From the NCBI RefSeq assembly GCF_029227915.1, contig NC_079875.1:13451001-13515000 (forward strand): DNA of 64,000 nt. The letters run 5' to 3'. Under the pieces are notes generated by a model. It did not search any database, was not told where the DNA came from, and was given only the letters and a program-made list of their open reading frames with translations. Both the position numbers and the translations under genes were made by a program. This document shows positions 34,980-44,849 of the stretch, one piece after another. Each line of letters starts with the position of its first letter. Position 1 is the first letter of the stretch. The stretch is from Hydractinia symbiolongicarpus. Taxonomy: Eukaryota; Cnidaria; Hydrozoa; Anthoathecata; Hydractiniidae.

Positions 34980-36430
34980 ATCAGCATCATTCCATGTAAT
35001 AATAATGCATCTTAAAAAAAATGTTCAGTTATACACAGCTGAAAAACATAATCTCGGTCCGCTGCAAATAAACTTTAAAATACAGTAACATGTCAAAGTA
35101 AATTCCAGGAGTTTGCCAGGTTTTTTGACCTTTCTTCAGGAATGCAGTTTGACAAAACTGAGAATAAGAGTGTAGTGGCCACTGTAATAAAAGGGAAGGG
35201 CTATATCTTATTGACATGACCCACTTTGACACACTATTGTTGGGTCTAACAAGTTTGAGTATTATCTTTAAATGCCAAAATTAGCCTTGTTTTATATGAA
35301 CTTTAAACAAAGCTAAATTATACATTCAAATAAATTTCTGTTATATATTGTGATATTTACTTTTGACATCATAAATTTCATGAGTATACAAAAGGGTAAT
35401 ACGATGGTAGGAAATATTTAATACACTCAATCATAGTGCTATGTTTTTCCAAAAAGATGCATGTGCAGAAATTAAGGTAAGGAAAACATTAATGCAGAAA
35501 AAAAACATGGCCAGCAGAGCAAAAAAAGAAAAATATTGACTAACTGCTGGGTTAAAGGATGCATGAACAGCCAATACTCCTTGCAAAAATGAAAATAGAC
35601 TAAATGTTAGAGGGTTTATGTGATCATTTGTGCTTCTGCAAAGCACCGTTCGCAAGGCACTATAATTTGAACCATAGGTTGAAATTATAGTTAAAAGATT
35701 GCTTTCTCAAAGCATATGATCCGATGTCTACTTTGCGTAATCGTTTCCGAAAGTTACTTTGCTAAGCATAAAAGTGACAACAAAGATTGTGCATGGATGC
35801 TGTGCTTGGAGAGGTACGTGAAAAAAGCCAAGCTTTAAATGCATGTTTTATTTGTGTGAATGTTAAAATAAAATTGTGCCAGTACAGCATGGTTAAAACA
35901 TATTGTGAATAACTGTTGAAACCTAAATTTCGTCCACGTTTTAATTGTGGATTTTGTTTGTTTCGAACATTTTCCTTTGCGTCTTCTTGGTTTGTTTACA
36001 TTTATACCTCCATTTATGTGCATGCATCCAGCATTATGTAATCAGTTAGATGCGTGCGCAAGTAAATATCAGAACTAAATATAATAGCCTTTACCGACCA
36101 ATTACCATTTTGACGTTTCTCTTGAGATGTATGGGTTGCATAAAAAACTATTTATTATTACATAAGCTTGCCTTCCCTTATGTAAAGCAGAAAACATTAC
36201 GATGTGACAGTTATGTCAACTGTAGGAAAGAAAAATAATACAATAGCGACATAAATTTTCCTGTTGCATTTGTTTAATAAAAATGCCTAAATTTGAGCAA
36301 TTTTTTTTAAGGAATCAAGAATAGGGTTTGAAAATGAGGGTGGTTTGCTGGGGTGGTTTTCTTGTAGTGCAATCAGTATTCTTGCTTAGTACCATTCATC
36401 TTTTTATTCTATAAAAACGTAGCTAGTTTT
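34980..36430. other. No supported gene
   Basis: This covers the 5' side of copy C. A minus frame at 35431-35655 (74 codons, hydrophobic) has no recognisable domain, splice partner or conserved start. Nothing else was seen. Confidence 0.45.
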
Positions 36431-36431
36431 A

Positions 36432-36535
36432 GCCATGGCCCCTCCTGGAAATAATAGGAGAGGGTATATCCCTCAATATTTGCGAGGCTAGCCATGTAAA
36501 ATATGCACATCTACCTTTCTATCTATCTATCTATC
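36432..36535 (+). repeat. Dispersed repeat with TATC tail, copy 1
   Basis: GCCATGGCCCCTCCTGGAAA to ATGTAAAATATGCACATCTA is followed by (TATC)n. It is nearly identical to 37807-37902. The tetranucleotide tail suggests a SINE or other retroposon 3' part. Confidence 0.75.
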
Positions 36536-37219
36536 CATGTATTGTCAATAAAAAATACAAATGAATCCTACAAGGCCATGTTGCATTATATAATAGTTAT
36601 TACATTGTAGCTATAGCTATATAATATAATTTTTTGGGAAAATCTTCTGACAGTTCAGCTCCTTTATATATATTTGGTCTTTAAAAGTAGATTGTTAGAA
36701 TGTTTTTAGCACATAAAAATTGTTATGAGTATGCAACAGCGGCTATAAAGCAGAAAAAACCATTTTGACTGCCCAATTAGGAGAGATAAATTGCCTAGCT
36801 AAATAGTTTATCACAGACTAGCACTAGTAAATTGGATTCTCATAGCCTCTTGTGGTTAGACCACAAGACAAGAGAAACAAGATCATTTTATCATGACACA
36901 TGTTGTTTATAGTCCCTAGACCTCTTAACAAATTGATAGAAAAAATAATACAGGCAGTATAGTATTATAAGCCATAGATCAGCTAGCTAGCTAATTCCAA
37001 ACATTTTAATTTAGTGGAGGCACCTTCTGATCTTGAAAGAAAACATATAGTTTGCATGCAGTCTAGAATTTAGAACATATAGCTAGCATAGCATTGTTTG
37101 CTTAATTATATCTTTACTTTATTATATTATATTATTATAATATTATATTATATATCTTGCAGTATTAATAGCGTTTTAGCCGGCTATTATTGTCCAACAC
37201 AGCCGCCATATTTGTTTTG

Positions 37220-37460
37220 CTCATTTATCTCTTCCGTCCGTTTTCCCCCCCGGATACCTTATATCGGAGAAAAAAAAAGAAATTTGTCAAAACTACGAGA
37301 GAAGCAGAAGTGATTCAGGATAGACTGAGAACTACTAAGGCTCGTTTCTCATGTGATCGCAATTCACTTTCAAGAGAAATCTTTTAATAGAAGCGACATC
37401 TCGGCAAAGCGAGCCAGCCCGCTTAACCGGGCCGGCTCGCCTTATGTGATCAGCCCCTAA
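37220..37460. mobile_element. Possible MITE with GC-rich palindrome at 37409-37440
   Basis: GCGAGCCAGCCCG and CGGGCCGGCTCGC form a 13-bp stem with one mismatch around CTTAAC at 37409-37440. TCATGTGATCGC upstream and TATGTGATCAGCCC downstream are similar flanks. The GC content stands out from the surroundings. Confidence 0.45.
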
Positions 37461-37639
37461 GTGTTGTAACAAGAACATTTCTCACATTTCAAGTCAATTT
37501 TTCGTTTATGGGCAGGGAGCATTAAAATTATTGACAAGAAGCATGTCAAATGGTATCTTACCACTCGAGCAACGAAAATTAAACTTATTGCATCAAAAAC
37601 ATGGCGGGTGACTTTCCAAAAGTCCATCCTATATTGTAT

Positions 37640-37902
37640 TCTATAATGCTACCAAAGCCCGGGGTTAACCGAAGCCATGTGAGGGAAATTGGGGAGATGG
37701 CACACTGTGTGGGCCGTTGGATGTTGCCGGGAGTTGTCTAGTAGAGGGCGGGCCCTAGTTATGTAGCTCAAAATGAGCATTAAATACTCTAGGACTCCCC
37801 ATCTAAGCCATGGCCCCTCCTGGAAATAATAGACAGGTATATCCCTCGATATTTGTGAGGCTAGCCATGTAAAATATGCACATCTGTCTATCTATCTGTA
37901 TG
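37640..37902 (+). mobile_element. SINE-like retroposon with TATC tail, copy 2
   Basis: A GC-richer head (CCGGGGTTAACCGAAGCCAT, GGCCGTTGGATGTTGCCGGG) leads into the repeat shared with 36432-36535 and ends in CTGTCTATCTATCTG. No pol III boxes were confidently placed. It is non-coding. Confidence 0.5.
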
Positions 37903-38686
37903 AAGAAATTGGGGAGCACACGATTAAGACTTATGAAATTAAGCTTTAAAGAAAGAAAGCACGTTTCAAGAAAATAAAACCCGCTGAAGGAGAAAGAAAA
38001 CACGTTCAAGGAAAATAAAACACGTTTTAGGGGAAATATAAGCGTTTAACGGAAAAAATGTATTGCCGCTATCGCGCGCAACACTCTCATACCGATCGTC
38101 AAAATAAGTCACTTTTCCATCTTTTTCCGAATGTGTTTTTTTTTATTCCAGTCTCACAAGTAACATATAGAAGAAAAATTATTTTGGTTATTGAAATAAG
38201 CGTCTTTAAAAGTTGGAAAAATGGTGTGCTGCTTTATTAGCAGGTTACATAATACTTTAACACAGTTTTCTGGATAAATTTTTTTTTGCTGAACTTAGAT
38301 TGAAAAAATTTTATTTTTGAGGAAGCGAAGAGAAGGGCAGTTTAATTTCAGAATATATGTAGACAACTGCTTGCCTTAGAGATTCTGTCATTCTGTTATG
38401 TAAGACAGCAGAACCATTAAGGGATATTTAAAGAATTATTTTTTGCAAGAACTAATTTTCGAAAGAATGAGTATAATGTACTAGAAGGAATGTGAGCTAA
38501 AGGCTATTTTACACTTTAAGCGTAATTTCCGTAAAATTAAATGGAAAGGAACAGAAAAAATTCTAACATATTCATAACAGAACATGAACAGAAAACGTTC
38601 TTCTCAATTCTGTTTTAAGCAAAGTGAATTGAGTTCAACGTTTTCTTTGCGTTGTGTACGAAAAAGACAAGTAGAGAATTATTTAG

Positions 38687-39228
38687 GCTTGGTTCTCACC
38701 TGGCACTAAAAAGAGCACTAACGAATGATAGAAATTGAGCACCAAAGAGCACTGGAAAATGAGCGTCTGTTTTAAAGTGATTCACATTGTAAGAGAAAAC
38801 TACTTCATATAAGAACTCTTTTGAGCATGGAACGAGGAATAAATTCACAATTCACACTCTATTTAGTTATTTGGAAGTCATGTTCTGCACAAAATATTTC
38901 TGCACGAATGTCGGCATCTTTGATCTCAGAAGAAAACAATGAAACGAGCACTAACAGCACCAAACCTTAGTGCTCGAGAGATATATATTTCTATGTTCTA
39001 GCACACCTCAATCAAACTGTTAACAGTATAAATATACCACTAAAAAGCACTCCTTGCACACCTGACTTTTCTAAAATATCTTTCCCCTGACACCCATCTG
39101 CGCATGCGCCAACTAAATTCTGAAAATCCGCTAAATCCAAAATAATCCGACGTTATCAAACGAACATCTGCGGATGCACAAAACCTTCACCAGTATTCGA
39201 CAAAGTGTGACGTCATCATGCACAAATT
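38687..39228 (+). repeat. Maverick left terminal inverted repeat
   Basis: About 540 bp. It matches the right end in reverse complement over two blocks: the outer GCACTAA-rich part, and an inner part from CCTCAATCAAACTGTTAACA to CCAGTATTCGAC and GTGACGTCATCATGC. About 120 bp in the middle (38760-38900) has no counterpart on the right. Confidence 0.88.
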
Positions 39229-39322
39229 GAATCAGGAAAATCCCCTAATTCAAAAAACTGTGCCAGATTTGTCCATGTAAAAATTTATTGATAAATTTTT
39301 TTTCAGATAATAAAGAGACAAA

Positions 39323-39921
39323 ATGAGTTTTTGTAGAAATGCAATCAGCGCAATATATATATCCTGTATCAGCACAAGTGGCATCCACTACCAATGCTCA
39401 TACTGTACGATTGAAAAATGTGCGTGATATCGTTGGCGATTATTACAAGAAATTAAAGGTTGAAATAAAACAACAACTTAATCTTCACGGTAAGATCGAA
39501 CAAGAAGCACATCGAAGACATTCAGAACGACTTATATGAAGAGCCAGCTGACCTCACTCCTCAGGAACATAAATATGCACTACACAAAACATTTCGTAGT
39601 TTTCGAATAGCCGGTGTTAAAAAAGCTGACGTTGATAGCTATCTAGCAATGGTTCGACTGCATGTGGAGCAATTGATTATTGAACAGGTAGAAGATATGG
39701 GATTCGCCAAACTGCAGTTGTTAATGTGGATCATGTGGAAAAAAAATAGCATGCTTGCTATTCAACCTAATGCAGAAGATATCGATGGAGGAGCAGAGGA
39801 TTTACATACGAACATTGATCAATACGCAAGAGTTAAAAAGCCATTTAATAGCAGACTGATGCAGGTAATTCAAGGTATTGATGTAAATGAGCTGCTGGAT
39901 ACAATATGTTTGCTCAAATAA
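39323..39921 (+). pseudogene. Maverick ORF upstream of polB, frameshifted, unrecognised function
   Basis: Two overlapping frames read as one protein: 39339-39539 ('TVRLKNVRDIVGDYYKKLKV') and, after a shift near 39490, from 'YEEPADLTPQEHKYALHKTF' to TAA at 39919-39921. The content is charged and helical; no catalytic motif is seen. It lies just inside the left terminal repeat and overlaps the start of the polymerase frame. It may be a frameshifted upstream segment of the polymerase gene or a separate gene. No signal peptide or membrane segment. Confidence 0.5.
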
Positions 39922-41025
39922 GGATTCATGTGGAAAATCCAGCGTTATCACAAAGCGAGTTTACAATCGATCGAAAAATTCATCTGGATATCGATTTTTA
40001 TAAATTACAGCTGACACGATGTTGATCCTATATCAAATTAGCTAAATGGATCAGTGCAAAAAAGGCTATCATCAATCCAAAAAATAAAGATGAGGAGTGC
40101 TTTAAATGAGCTGTTATTGCGGCACTGCATCATGAAGAGCTTGATAAAAACTATCAAAGGATATCTAAATTACAACAATATGCAGATCAATACAACTGGG
40201 AAAGGCTAAAATTCCCACTGAATATTAAAAAAATCATAAAATTTGAAAATAACAAACCAAATCTTGCGGTCAACGATTTATATTCATCGGGGACTATTTT
40301 TCGTAGGTCCGACTACATCACAGATAATGAAAAGATGCACTATACTTGCTTTAAAAGTCTCTCAAGGCTGGTGGTCAGAGGAAATTCTAAGGACTATAAA
40401 GCGATGCATTTCTGCTTAAATTGCTTGCAGGCCTCTAATTGTGAAAAATCCAGGGACAAACATTATAAATATTGCGTAGATCACGAGGCGGTTAAAAATA
40501 CAATGCCAAAGGAGAGCAAAAAATGGTTGAAATATCAGGATGGTCAACAGCAATTCAAGGTCCCATTTTCAATTTATGCTGATTTTGAATCACTGTGGAT
40601 CCCAGTGGAAGATCGTCGAGAAAGCAAGACCATAAAAATGAACAAACATGTACCATCAGGCTGGTGCAAATGTAGCACATTTGCCAACGGAGACATATCA
40701 CATCAACTGACAACATATCGTGGCAAGGATTGTGTGGAGAATTTATAGGGCATTTGAAAAATGAGGTCGAGCGGTTGTATAACACATTTTCAAAAACTAT
40801 GGTAATCACACCAGAGGAGGAAAGTAAACATAATGACGCATCAGAATTTCACCGAGGTGCAGCTCACATTTGTTCATTAGGGACCTTGGAAAAAAATACA
40901 ATGCGCAAGATATAGGTTGTATTGCGGAAAATAAGGAGAAATATATCAGTTTCAACGTCAAGGTCCCCGTGTCTCTTACTGGAGTTACTAATTCTAGCGG
41001 GGAACAGGTGATCTATTTCGCGTAG
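39908..41025 (+). pseudogene. Protein-primed type B DNA polymerase, N-terminal part (Maverick polB, decayed)
   Basis: From ATG 39908 the frame shows 'KKAIINPKNKDEECFK', a stop where Trp is expected, 'AVIAALHHEELDKNYQRISK', 'NWERLKFPLNIKKI', then a zinc-finger-like 'HFCLNCLQASNCEKSRDKHY', the 'MPKESKKWLKYQDG' segment, and exonuclease-side 'VPFSIYADFES' with Asp and Glu of the Exo I motif. Further on are 'YRGKDCVE' and, after a shift, 'GAAHICSL' and 'GCIAENKEKYISFNVKVP'. These are the usual landmarks of Maverick/Polinton polymerases, which replicate the element from a protein primer. Lesions are stops at about 40021 and 40108, a stop at 40746-40748, frameshifts near 40745 and 40915, and loss of everything after the exonuclease region. 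Confidence 0.82.
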
Positions 41026-41605
41026 TGAGATCTTGCAAATATTTTTCAAGATATTTTTCATGTGCAATTTCAACACAAGGTTTGCAATAAGGACAGTCTG
41101 CTTGCGTTAAAATATCCTTGTACTTAGCTTCCTATTTTTATGATGGCCGTACACTCGCAAGATTCCTGTGGTATTTTTTCTGATGAAAATTGGTTCTAGT
41201 TTTGCCTTCAAATTCCTTAAATTTAGGGTTGATATAACGATCTTTCTTCACACCTATGTTGTTGAAGCAAGCCCCAAATTTCCTCTCCATTTTTTTAAGA
41301 TTTCCTCATATTTTTTTTAAAAATTCAGGATAATCACCAAGATCGAACGACATGGTGAACGGTGAATTAGGACTATATTGAGAGACACCCTGAGAGATTT
41401 TTTTAGGGGTTTTTTATCAGTAACGGGAATAGGTTGCCGTCTTGGTCATAATAGCCAATCACATACCGTTCATCTTAACCTTTGTTTGCCGGAATAGTCT
41501 CACTCACCATTAGGTTTTCAAGGTTCACATCTTCGACATATAGGGGTGTGACATTGCTGTAAAATTCTTTTGATTTAATAATTTGATCTCTAAATTTAAA
41601 CATGC
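40985..41605 (-). pseudogene. Conserved Maverick ORF of unknown function (decayed)
   Basis: The minus strand starts at ATG 41603 ('MFKFRDQIIKSKEFYSNVT'). It continues past a stop with 'DERYVIGYYDQDGNLFPLLI', then in a second frame 'GVSQYSPNSPFTMSFDLGDY', 'EEILKKW', 'INPKFKEFEGKTRTNFHQ', and shifts again near 'CTAIIKIG'. Proteins with the order 'dwRYivGY..dG.liPLfIKTPKN.fs.GVSQY...s.YTMSF' are, from memory, frequent companions of polB in cnidarian Maverick-like elements; no biochemical role is known to me. At least three stops or shifts. It abuts polB tail to tail, so the deletion junction lies near 41025. Confidence 0.65.
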
Positions 41606-41673
41606 GTATTTATTTATAAAATAAAAATATGAGCAATACTTTTTAATTATTGTCACAAAAAATACAAGATGCA

Positions 41674-42090
41674 TTAAAACAATTCATGATGATGAGCAGA
41701 ACCATTTGAGATAGACTTTATTATGTATGGCTCCTCCGTAATAGCATTAATACACATTTCCTTCGTAATGAAATGTTCCGGAACATACCTTAGCATATTG
41801 GGGTCTGCTTCAACGGCCCTGCTACACATTTCTCGAGTTTTGAATCGATCCGGAACATACTCGAGTACATAGGGCTTTTCTTTAACTGCCTTATGGCACA
41901 TTTCCTGGGTCTTGAAGCGATCCGGAACATGCTCAAACATCCAGGGATACTCCTCAACTACCTTGCTGCACATTTCCTGGGTCTTGAATCGGTCGGGAAC
42001 ATACTCGAGCATATAGGGGTCACATTCAACCGCCTTACACATCTCCTCAACGTTGAGATGTTCCGGTATATACCATTCTTTAACATTCAT
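41674..42090 (-). CDS. Repeat protein with 24-residue VPD-KT-EMC units (Maverick cargo 1)
   Basis: An intact frame of 138 residues from ATG 42088-42090. After 'MNVKEWY' it is almost wholly five units of about 24 residues with the pattern V-P-D/E-x-F-K-T-x-E-M-C-x-x-A-V-x-x-x-P-x-x-L-x-Y. The Met-Cys, Ala-Val and Pro positions are nearly invariant, so each unit probably forms a helical hairpin. The last unit is the most diverged, and the protein ends 'SNGSAHHHELF'. The DNA is correspondingly a 72-bp tandem repeat. Short helical repeats of this kind recall DUF4116-like proteins of viruses and protists, but I cannot confirm the family. A second relative lies at 42533-43152. Function is unknown; protein binding is the usual role of such solenoids. 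Confidence 0.7.
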   Translation of the reverse strand: MNVKEWYIPEHLNVEEMCKAVECDPYMLEYVPDRFKTQEMCSKVVEEYPWMFEHVPDRFKTQEMCHKAVKEKPYVLEYVPDRFKTREMCSRAVEADPNMLRYVPEHFITKEMCINAITEEPYIIKSISNGSAHHHELF

Positions 42091-42210
42091 TTTGTCTCTT
42101 TATTATATATATTTTTTGATCAATACTTTTATTTTTATTTTTTCGTCAAACATTTACAAAAACCACCGTTATACAACATATATTCATGATAACAATGTCA
42201 ACATAATATC

Positions 42211-42318
42211 TTACTTTGCACCACAAATTTTCTCCACACATTTGCATCTATCATAGGCATCAAGCACACATTCACAATCATCGCACTGTTCTTTTATTTT
42301 ATGTCTATTATAAATCAC
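42211..42318 (-). CDS. Possible Cys-rich small peptide (Maverick)
   Basis: A minus-strand frame of 35 codons from GTG 42318 to TAA 42211. Composition is striking: 'NRHKIKEQCDDCECVLDAYD' followed by 'RCKCVEKICGAK', with six cysteines in CxxCxC, CxC and C spacing. There is no ATG in frame after the preceding stop, so the start is uncertain or lost. It lies between the small membrane protein and the first repeat protein, all on one strand, as expected for a gene string. Confidence 0.4.
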   Translation of the reverse strand: MIYNRHKIKEQCDDCECVLDAYDRCKCVEKICGAK

Positions 42319-42337
42319 CGACCCTTAGTTCTTCAAG

Positions 42338-42508
42338 TTACTTGTTTTTGAATTCAGAAACCCGACCCTTTAGTTTTTCAATCAGTTCCTTATCTTGTTT
42401 ATTCATTCCCACTAAGGCCAGTGCCAATAACGACATAGAGACTCCAGCGCTGATAAAAAATACACTCAACATATCATTAATTATTTCCAATGATGATTTG
42501 CTACTCAT
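42338..42508 (-). CDS. 56-residue single-pass membrane protein (Maverick)
   Basis: ATG 42508 to TAA 42338, fully open. A short polar start ('MSSKSSLEIINDM') is followed by one hydrophobic helix of about 20 residues ('LSVFFISAGVSMSLLALALV') and a charged, helix-forming tail ('KQDKELIEKLKGRVSEFK'). It lies in the same-strand gene string. Small membrane proteins are common in Mavericks and related viruses, where some sit in virions; that role here is inference only. Confidence 0.6.
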   Translation of the reverse strand: MSSKSSLEIINDMLSVFFISAGVSMSLLALALVGMNKQDKELIEKLKGRVSEFKNK

Positions 42509-42532
42509 ATTTATTTAATAATATTTCTTTGA

Positions 42533-43152
42533 TCAATACATTTGAGGCTTCCATAATTTTGAAATCTCTTGCTTGTCGTCCTCCGGCATGCACCAATTCC
42601 AATATGGGACTGGATGCCATGCCAATGGAAGCAGCTCTTTCCTAACTATAGCCTTTTGTGCCTTCCGCAGCCGATAGACATCGAGTAATTCAAACTCAAC
42701 CCCAACGTTCCTACACATATCCAGAGTAATAAACCAATCCGGGACCCATTCTGGCTTGAGCATATAGGGATCCACTTCCACGGCTCTCGTGCACGATTCT
42801 TGAGTCATGAGATGTTCTGGCACACATGCTATATTAGAGGAATCCTCTTCAACGGCTCTGGTGCATATGTCATGCGTCTTTAATTGATTAGGAATATGAA
42901 TGAGTAGGCTGGGATCATCCTCAACAAACATGACGCACATTTCCAGAGTCTTGCATTGATCTGGAACATGAACGATCATATAGTGATCCAATTCAACCAC
43001 ATTGTTGCACATTTCTTGGGTCTTGAAATGTTCCAGGACCTACTCAATTATATAAATATTCGCTTCAACTGCTTTGTTACAAATTTCCTGAGTCTTTAAT
43101 TGATCCTGAACATACCTGATCAGCCAGGGATAATCCTTGATGAATTGTGTAA
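42533..43152 (-). pseudogene. Repeat protein with 24-residue units (Maverick cargo 2), one stop
   Basis: An open frame from ATG 43012 to 42533 (159 residues). The same frame runs upstream to about 43152 past a single TAG at about 43039, adding two more units ('VQDQLKTQEICNKAVEAN', 'VLEHFKTQEMCNN'). In all there are about six units like those in 41674-42090. The C-terminus is different: 'RLRKAQKAIVRKELLPLAWH' then 'WNWCMPEDDKQEI'. A Trp-rich ending of this type recurs, from memory, at the end of other proteins with these repeats. No start codon is seen for the longer form, so the gene is probably inactivated, or starts at 43012. Confidence 0.65.
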
Positions 43153-43215
43153 TTGTATTTATAAAAAAACTCTTAAAAATTTTTTAATAAGTAAATCTTG
43201 ATATGGACAGAAATT

Positions 43216-43642
43216 GACATCTTGCGCATGATGATGTCACACTCAGTCAAATACTGGTGAAGGTTTTGCGCATGCGCAGATGTTTGTTGGATGACGTTGG
43301 ATGATGTCGGATTATTTCGGATTTAGCGGGTTTTCAGAATTTAGTTGGTGCATGCACAGATGGGGGTGGGGGGTCAGGGGGAGAGATATTTTAGAAAAGT
43401 CAGGCGTACAAAGAGTGCTTTTTAGTGATATATTTACACTGTTAACAGTTTGATTGAGGTTCTGGCAGAACATAGAAATATATATCTCCGCTCGTTAGTG
43501 CTCGAAAAACAACACTAATGAGCAATAATGAGCACTAAAGAGCGTTGAGACTAATTCTCACTTATAAAAAAACCCACAAAATATCGTTCGTTAGTGCTCG
43601 TTAGGGCTCTTTGTACTTTTTAGTGCCTGGTGAGAACCAAGC
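43216..43642 (-). repeat. Maverick right terminal inverted repeat
   Basis: About 430 bp. It is the reverse complement of the left repeat with point differences; for example GCGCATGCGCAGATG here and the GCGCATGCGCC/TCTGCGGATGC region on the left. It begins just upstream of cargo gene 2. Confidence 0.88.
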
Positions 43643-43649
43643 TTTAGGC

Positions 43650-44065
43650 AATCAGCTTATTTCATTTTGTGAGAATTGTGAGAAGTGTGTTTACTTTCTG
43701 TATAACAATGTACGCAATTTTATGAAATAGAAATTTCAAGTAGAAATTTTTTTGTTCTGTTTGTGTCCATTCCATTGCATGAAAAATTTTCTTAAAGTGG
43801 AAAATAATTGTTAAATAATTGTCAAATTTCACTTTAAATGGACCATTTTTTTAATACACAGTGTCATTTTAAGGTGCGAGTGGGTTGATTTTACCTGCGC
43901 CTGCATGAATATTATTGAAATACATAGATTCCTGAGAGACGCTAGAGTTCCCCTTCTCCAAATTTTATTATATTCTTTTTCTTGAATAAATTCGTCAATG
44001 TAAGTAAATATTTGATAAATTTTTGCAAATACGGTCCCCACAAATATATATATATTTGTAGGATT
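43650..44065. other. No gene seen
   Basis: AT-rich spacer between the Maverick and the LINE fragment. A 70-codon minus frame has no recognisable content. Confidence 0.5.
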
Positions 44066-44069
44066 AATT

Positions 44070-44840
44070 AAGAATTAATTAAGAAAACAAACGGAGAGAG
44101 ATTGTCGTGTTCCAGTTCCATTTTGGATTCTACTATTATATTGTCGTTTCTTCTCCACATTGTTTTTTGTTGGTCATTCATCACCTCTTTGATGTGTTGC
44201 AATTTTTCATCGTAAACCTCTCTTCCTACTTTTTTAATTTTACTCTTTTTTGAATTTAAATCCTGACTAACGAAAACAGCGCCAGGAGTTCTCTGATGTA
44301 CCAAATAAAACTAGATGCAGCATTCTCATTGCATGCCACAATATTCAAAATCTTAATTCCTTATCCACTCAATCTGAGTGGAAGAGCCAACAACCTCGAT
44401 CAATGTCCGAACAAAGATGACCACCGGTGATAGCTGGTATAAATTCATCTCGCAAAACATTCTTAACAGGTTAGAGATAACCTTCCATATCAGCCACTAG
44501 CTAGGATTAGTATAAGACGACGTGGAATACGTAACTTGGATTTTTGTTCCACCAAACATCTCCTTCGCAACTTTTAGATATTCTTCTTTCACAATGAGGA
44601 GACATTTACCAGGGTGCAGATGGTTCCCATACTTTGGACCACTTTCTATTATCCTCAACCATCACAAATTTAACTGCTCCAACCTTTCCACACCAGTCAT
44701 ATCATCTATAAACGCCACCATTTGTGTCCCATTGTCTAACCCAATCAATATATTCAATAAAGGAACAATTCCACTTGCATAAGTAGCCATTGCATTTCGG
44801 TAGTTCTTGTGTAGTTCTTGCTTTCGATCAAATTTCTTTT
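44070..44840 (-). pseudogene. LINE reverse transcriptase remnant (family different from 1-4820)
   Basis: The minus strand reads 'RNAMATYASGIVPLLNIL' then 'QMVAFIDDMTGVERLEQL' (motif C with the first Asp of the Y/F-x-D-D box kept), and in a second frame 'YGNHLHPGKCLLIVKEEYLK' followed by 'AKEMFGGTKIQVT'. This is the order in a large cnidarian LINE family whose RT reads 'GDPLAM..YA...PL', 'YADD' and 'GY.PnPsKcwLvvKe'. The downstream frame at 44304-44068 with 'SKKSKIKKVGREVYDEKL' fits the linker that follows. Several stops and shifts. Confidence 0.65.
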
Positions 44841-44849
44841 CCCCTAATG

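Larger units (their letters stand above)
38687..43642. mobile_element. 4.96-kb Maverick/Polinton-type element, internally deleted
   Basis: The ends are inverted: GCTTGGTTCTCACCTGGCAC at 38687 faces its complement ending at 43642. TTTAG lies directly outside both ends (38682-38686 and 43643-43647) as a target duplication; the family usually has six bases. Between the terminal repeats are two plus-strand ORF remnants, including the N-terminal part of a protein-primed type B DNA polymerase, and then on the minus strand a conserved ORF, two repeat-protein genes, a small membrane protein and a Cys-rich peptide. Integrase, packaging ATPase, protease and capsid genes of full Mavericks (15-20 kb) are absent. 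The polymerase stops before its catalytic palm. It is a non-autonomous deletion derivative. Confidence 0.88.

Noticed and set aside
35431-35655. 74-codon hydrophobic minus frame upstream of copy C
   Set aside because: No splice sites, family resemblance or charged flanks typical of membrane proteins; a chance frame is likely.
39000-39120. A possible CRISPR-like or satellite array of GCACTAA motifs
   Set aside because: The motifs are irregular and belong to the Maverick terminal inverted repeats; no spacer-repeat regularity.
42216-42518. 100-codon plus frame in the Maverick
   Set aside because: It is the antisense shadow of the small membrane protein and the Cys-rich frame, which have the more protein-like composition.
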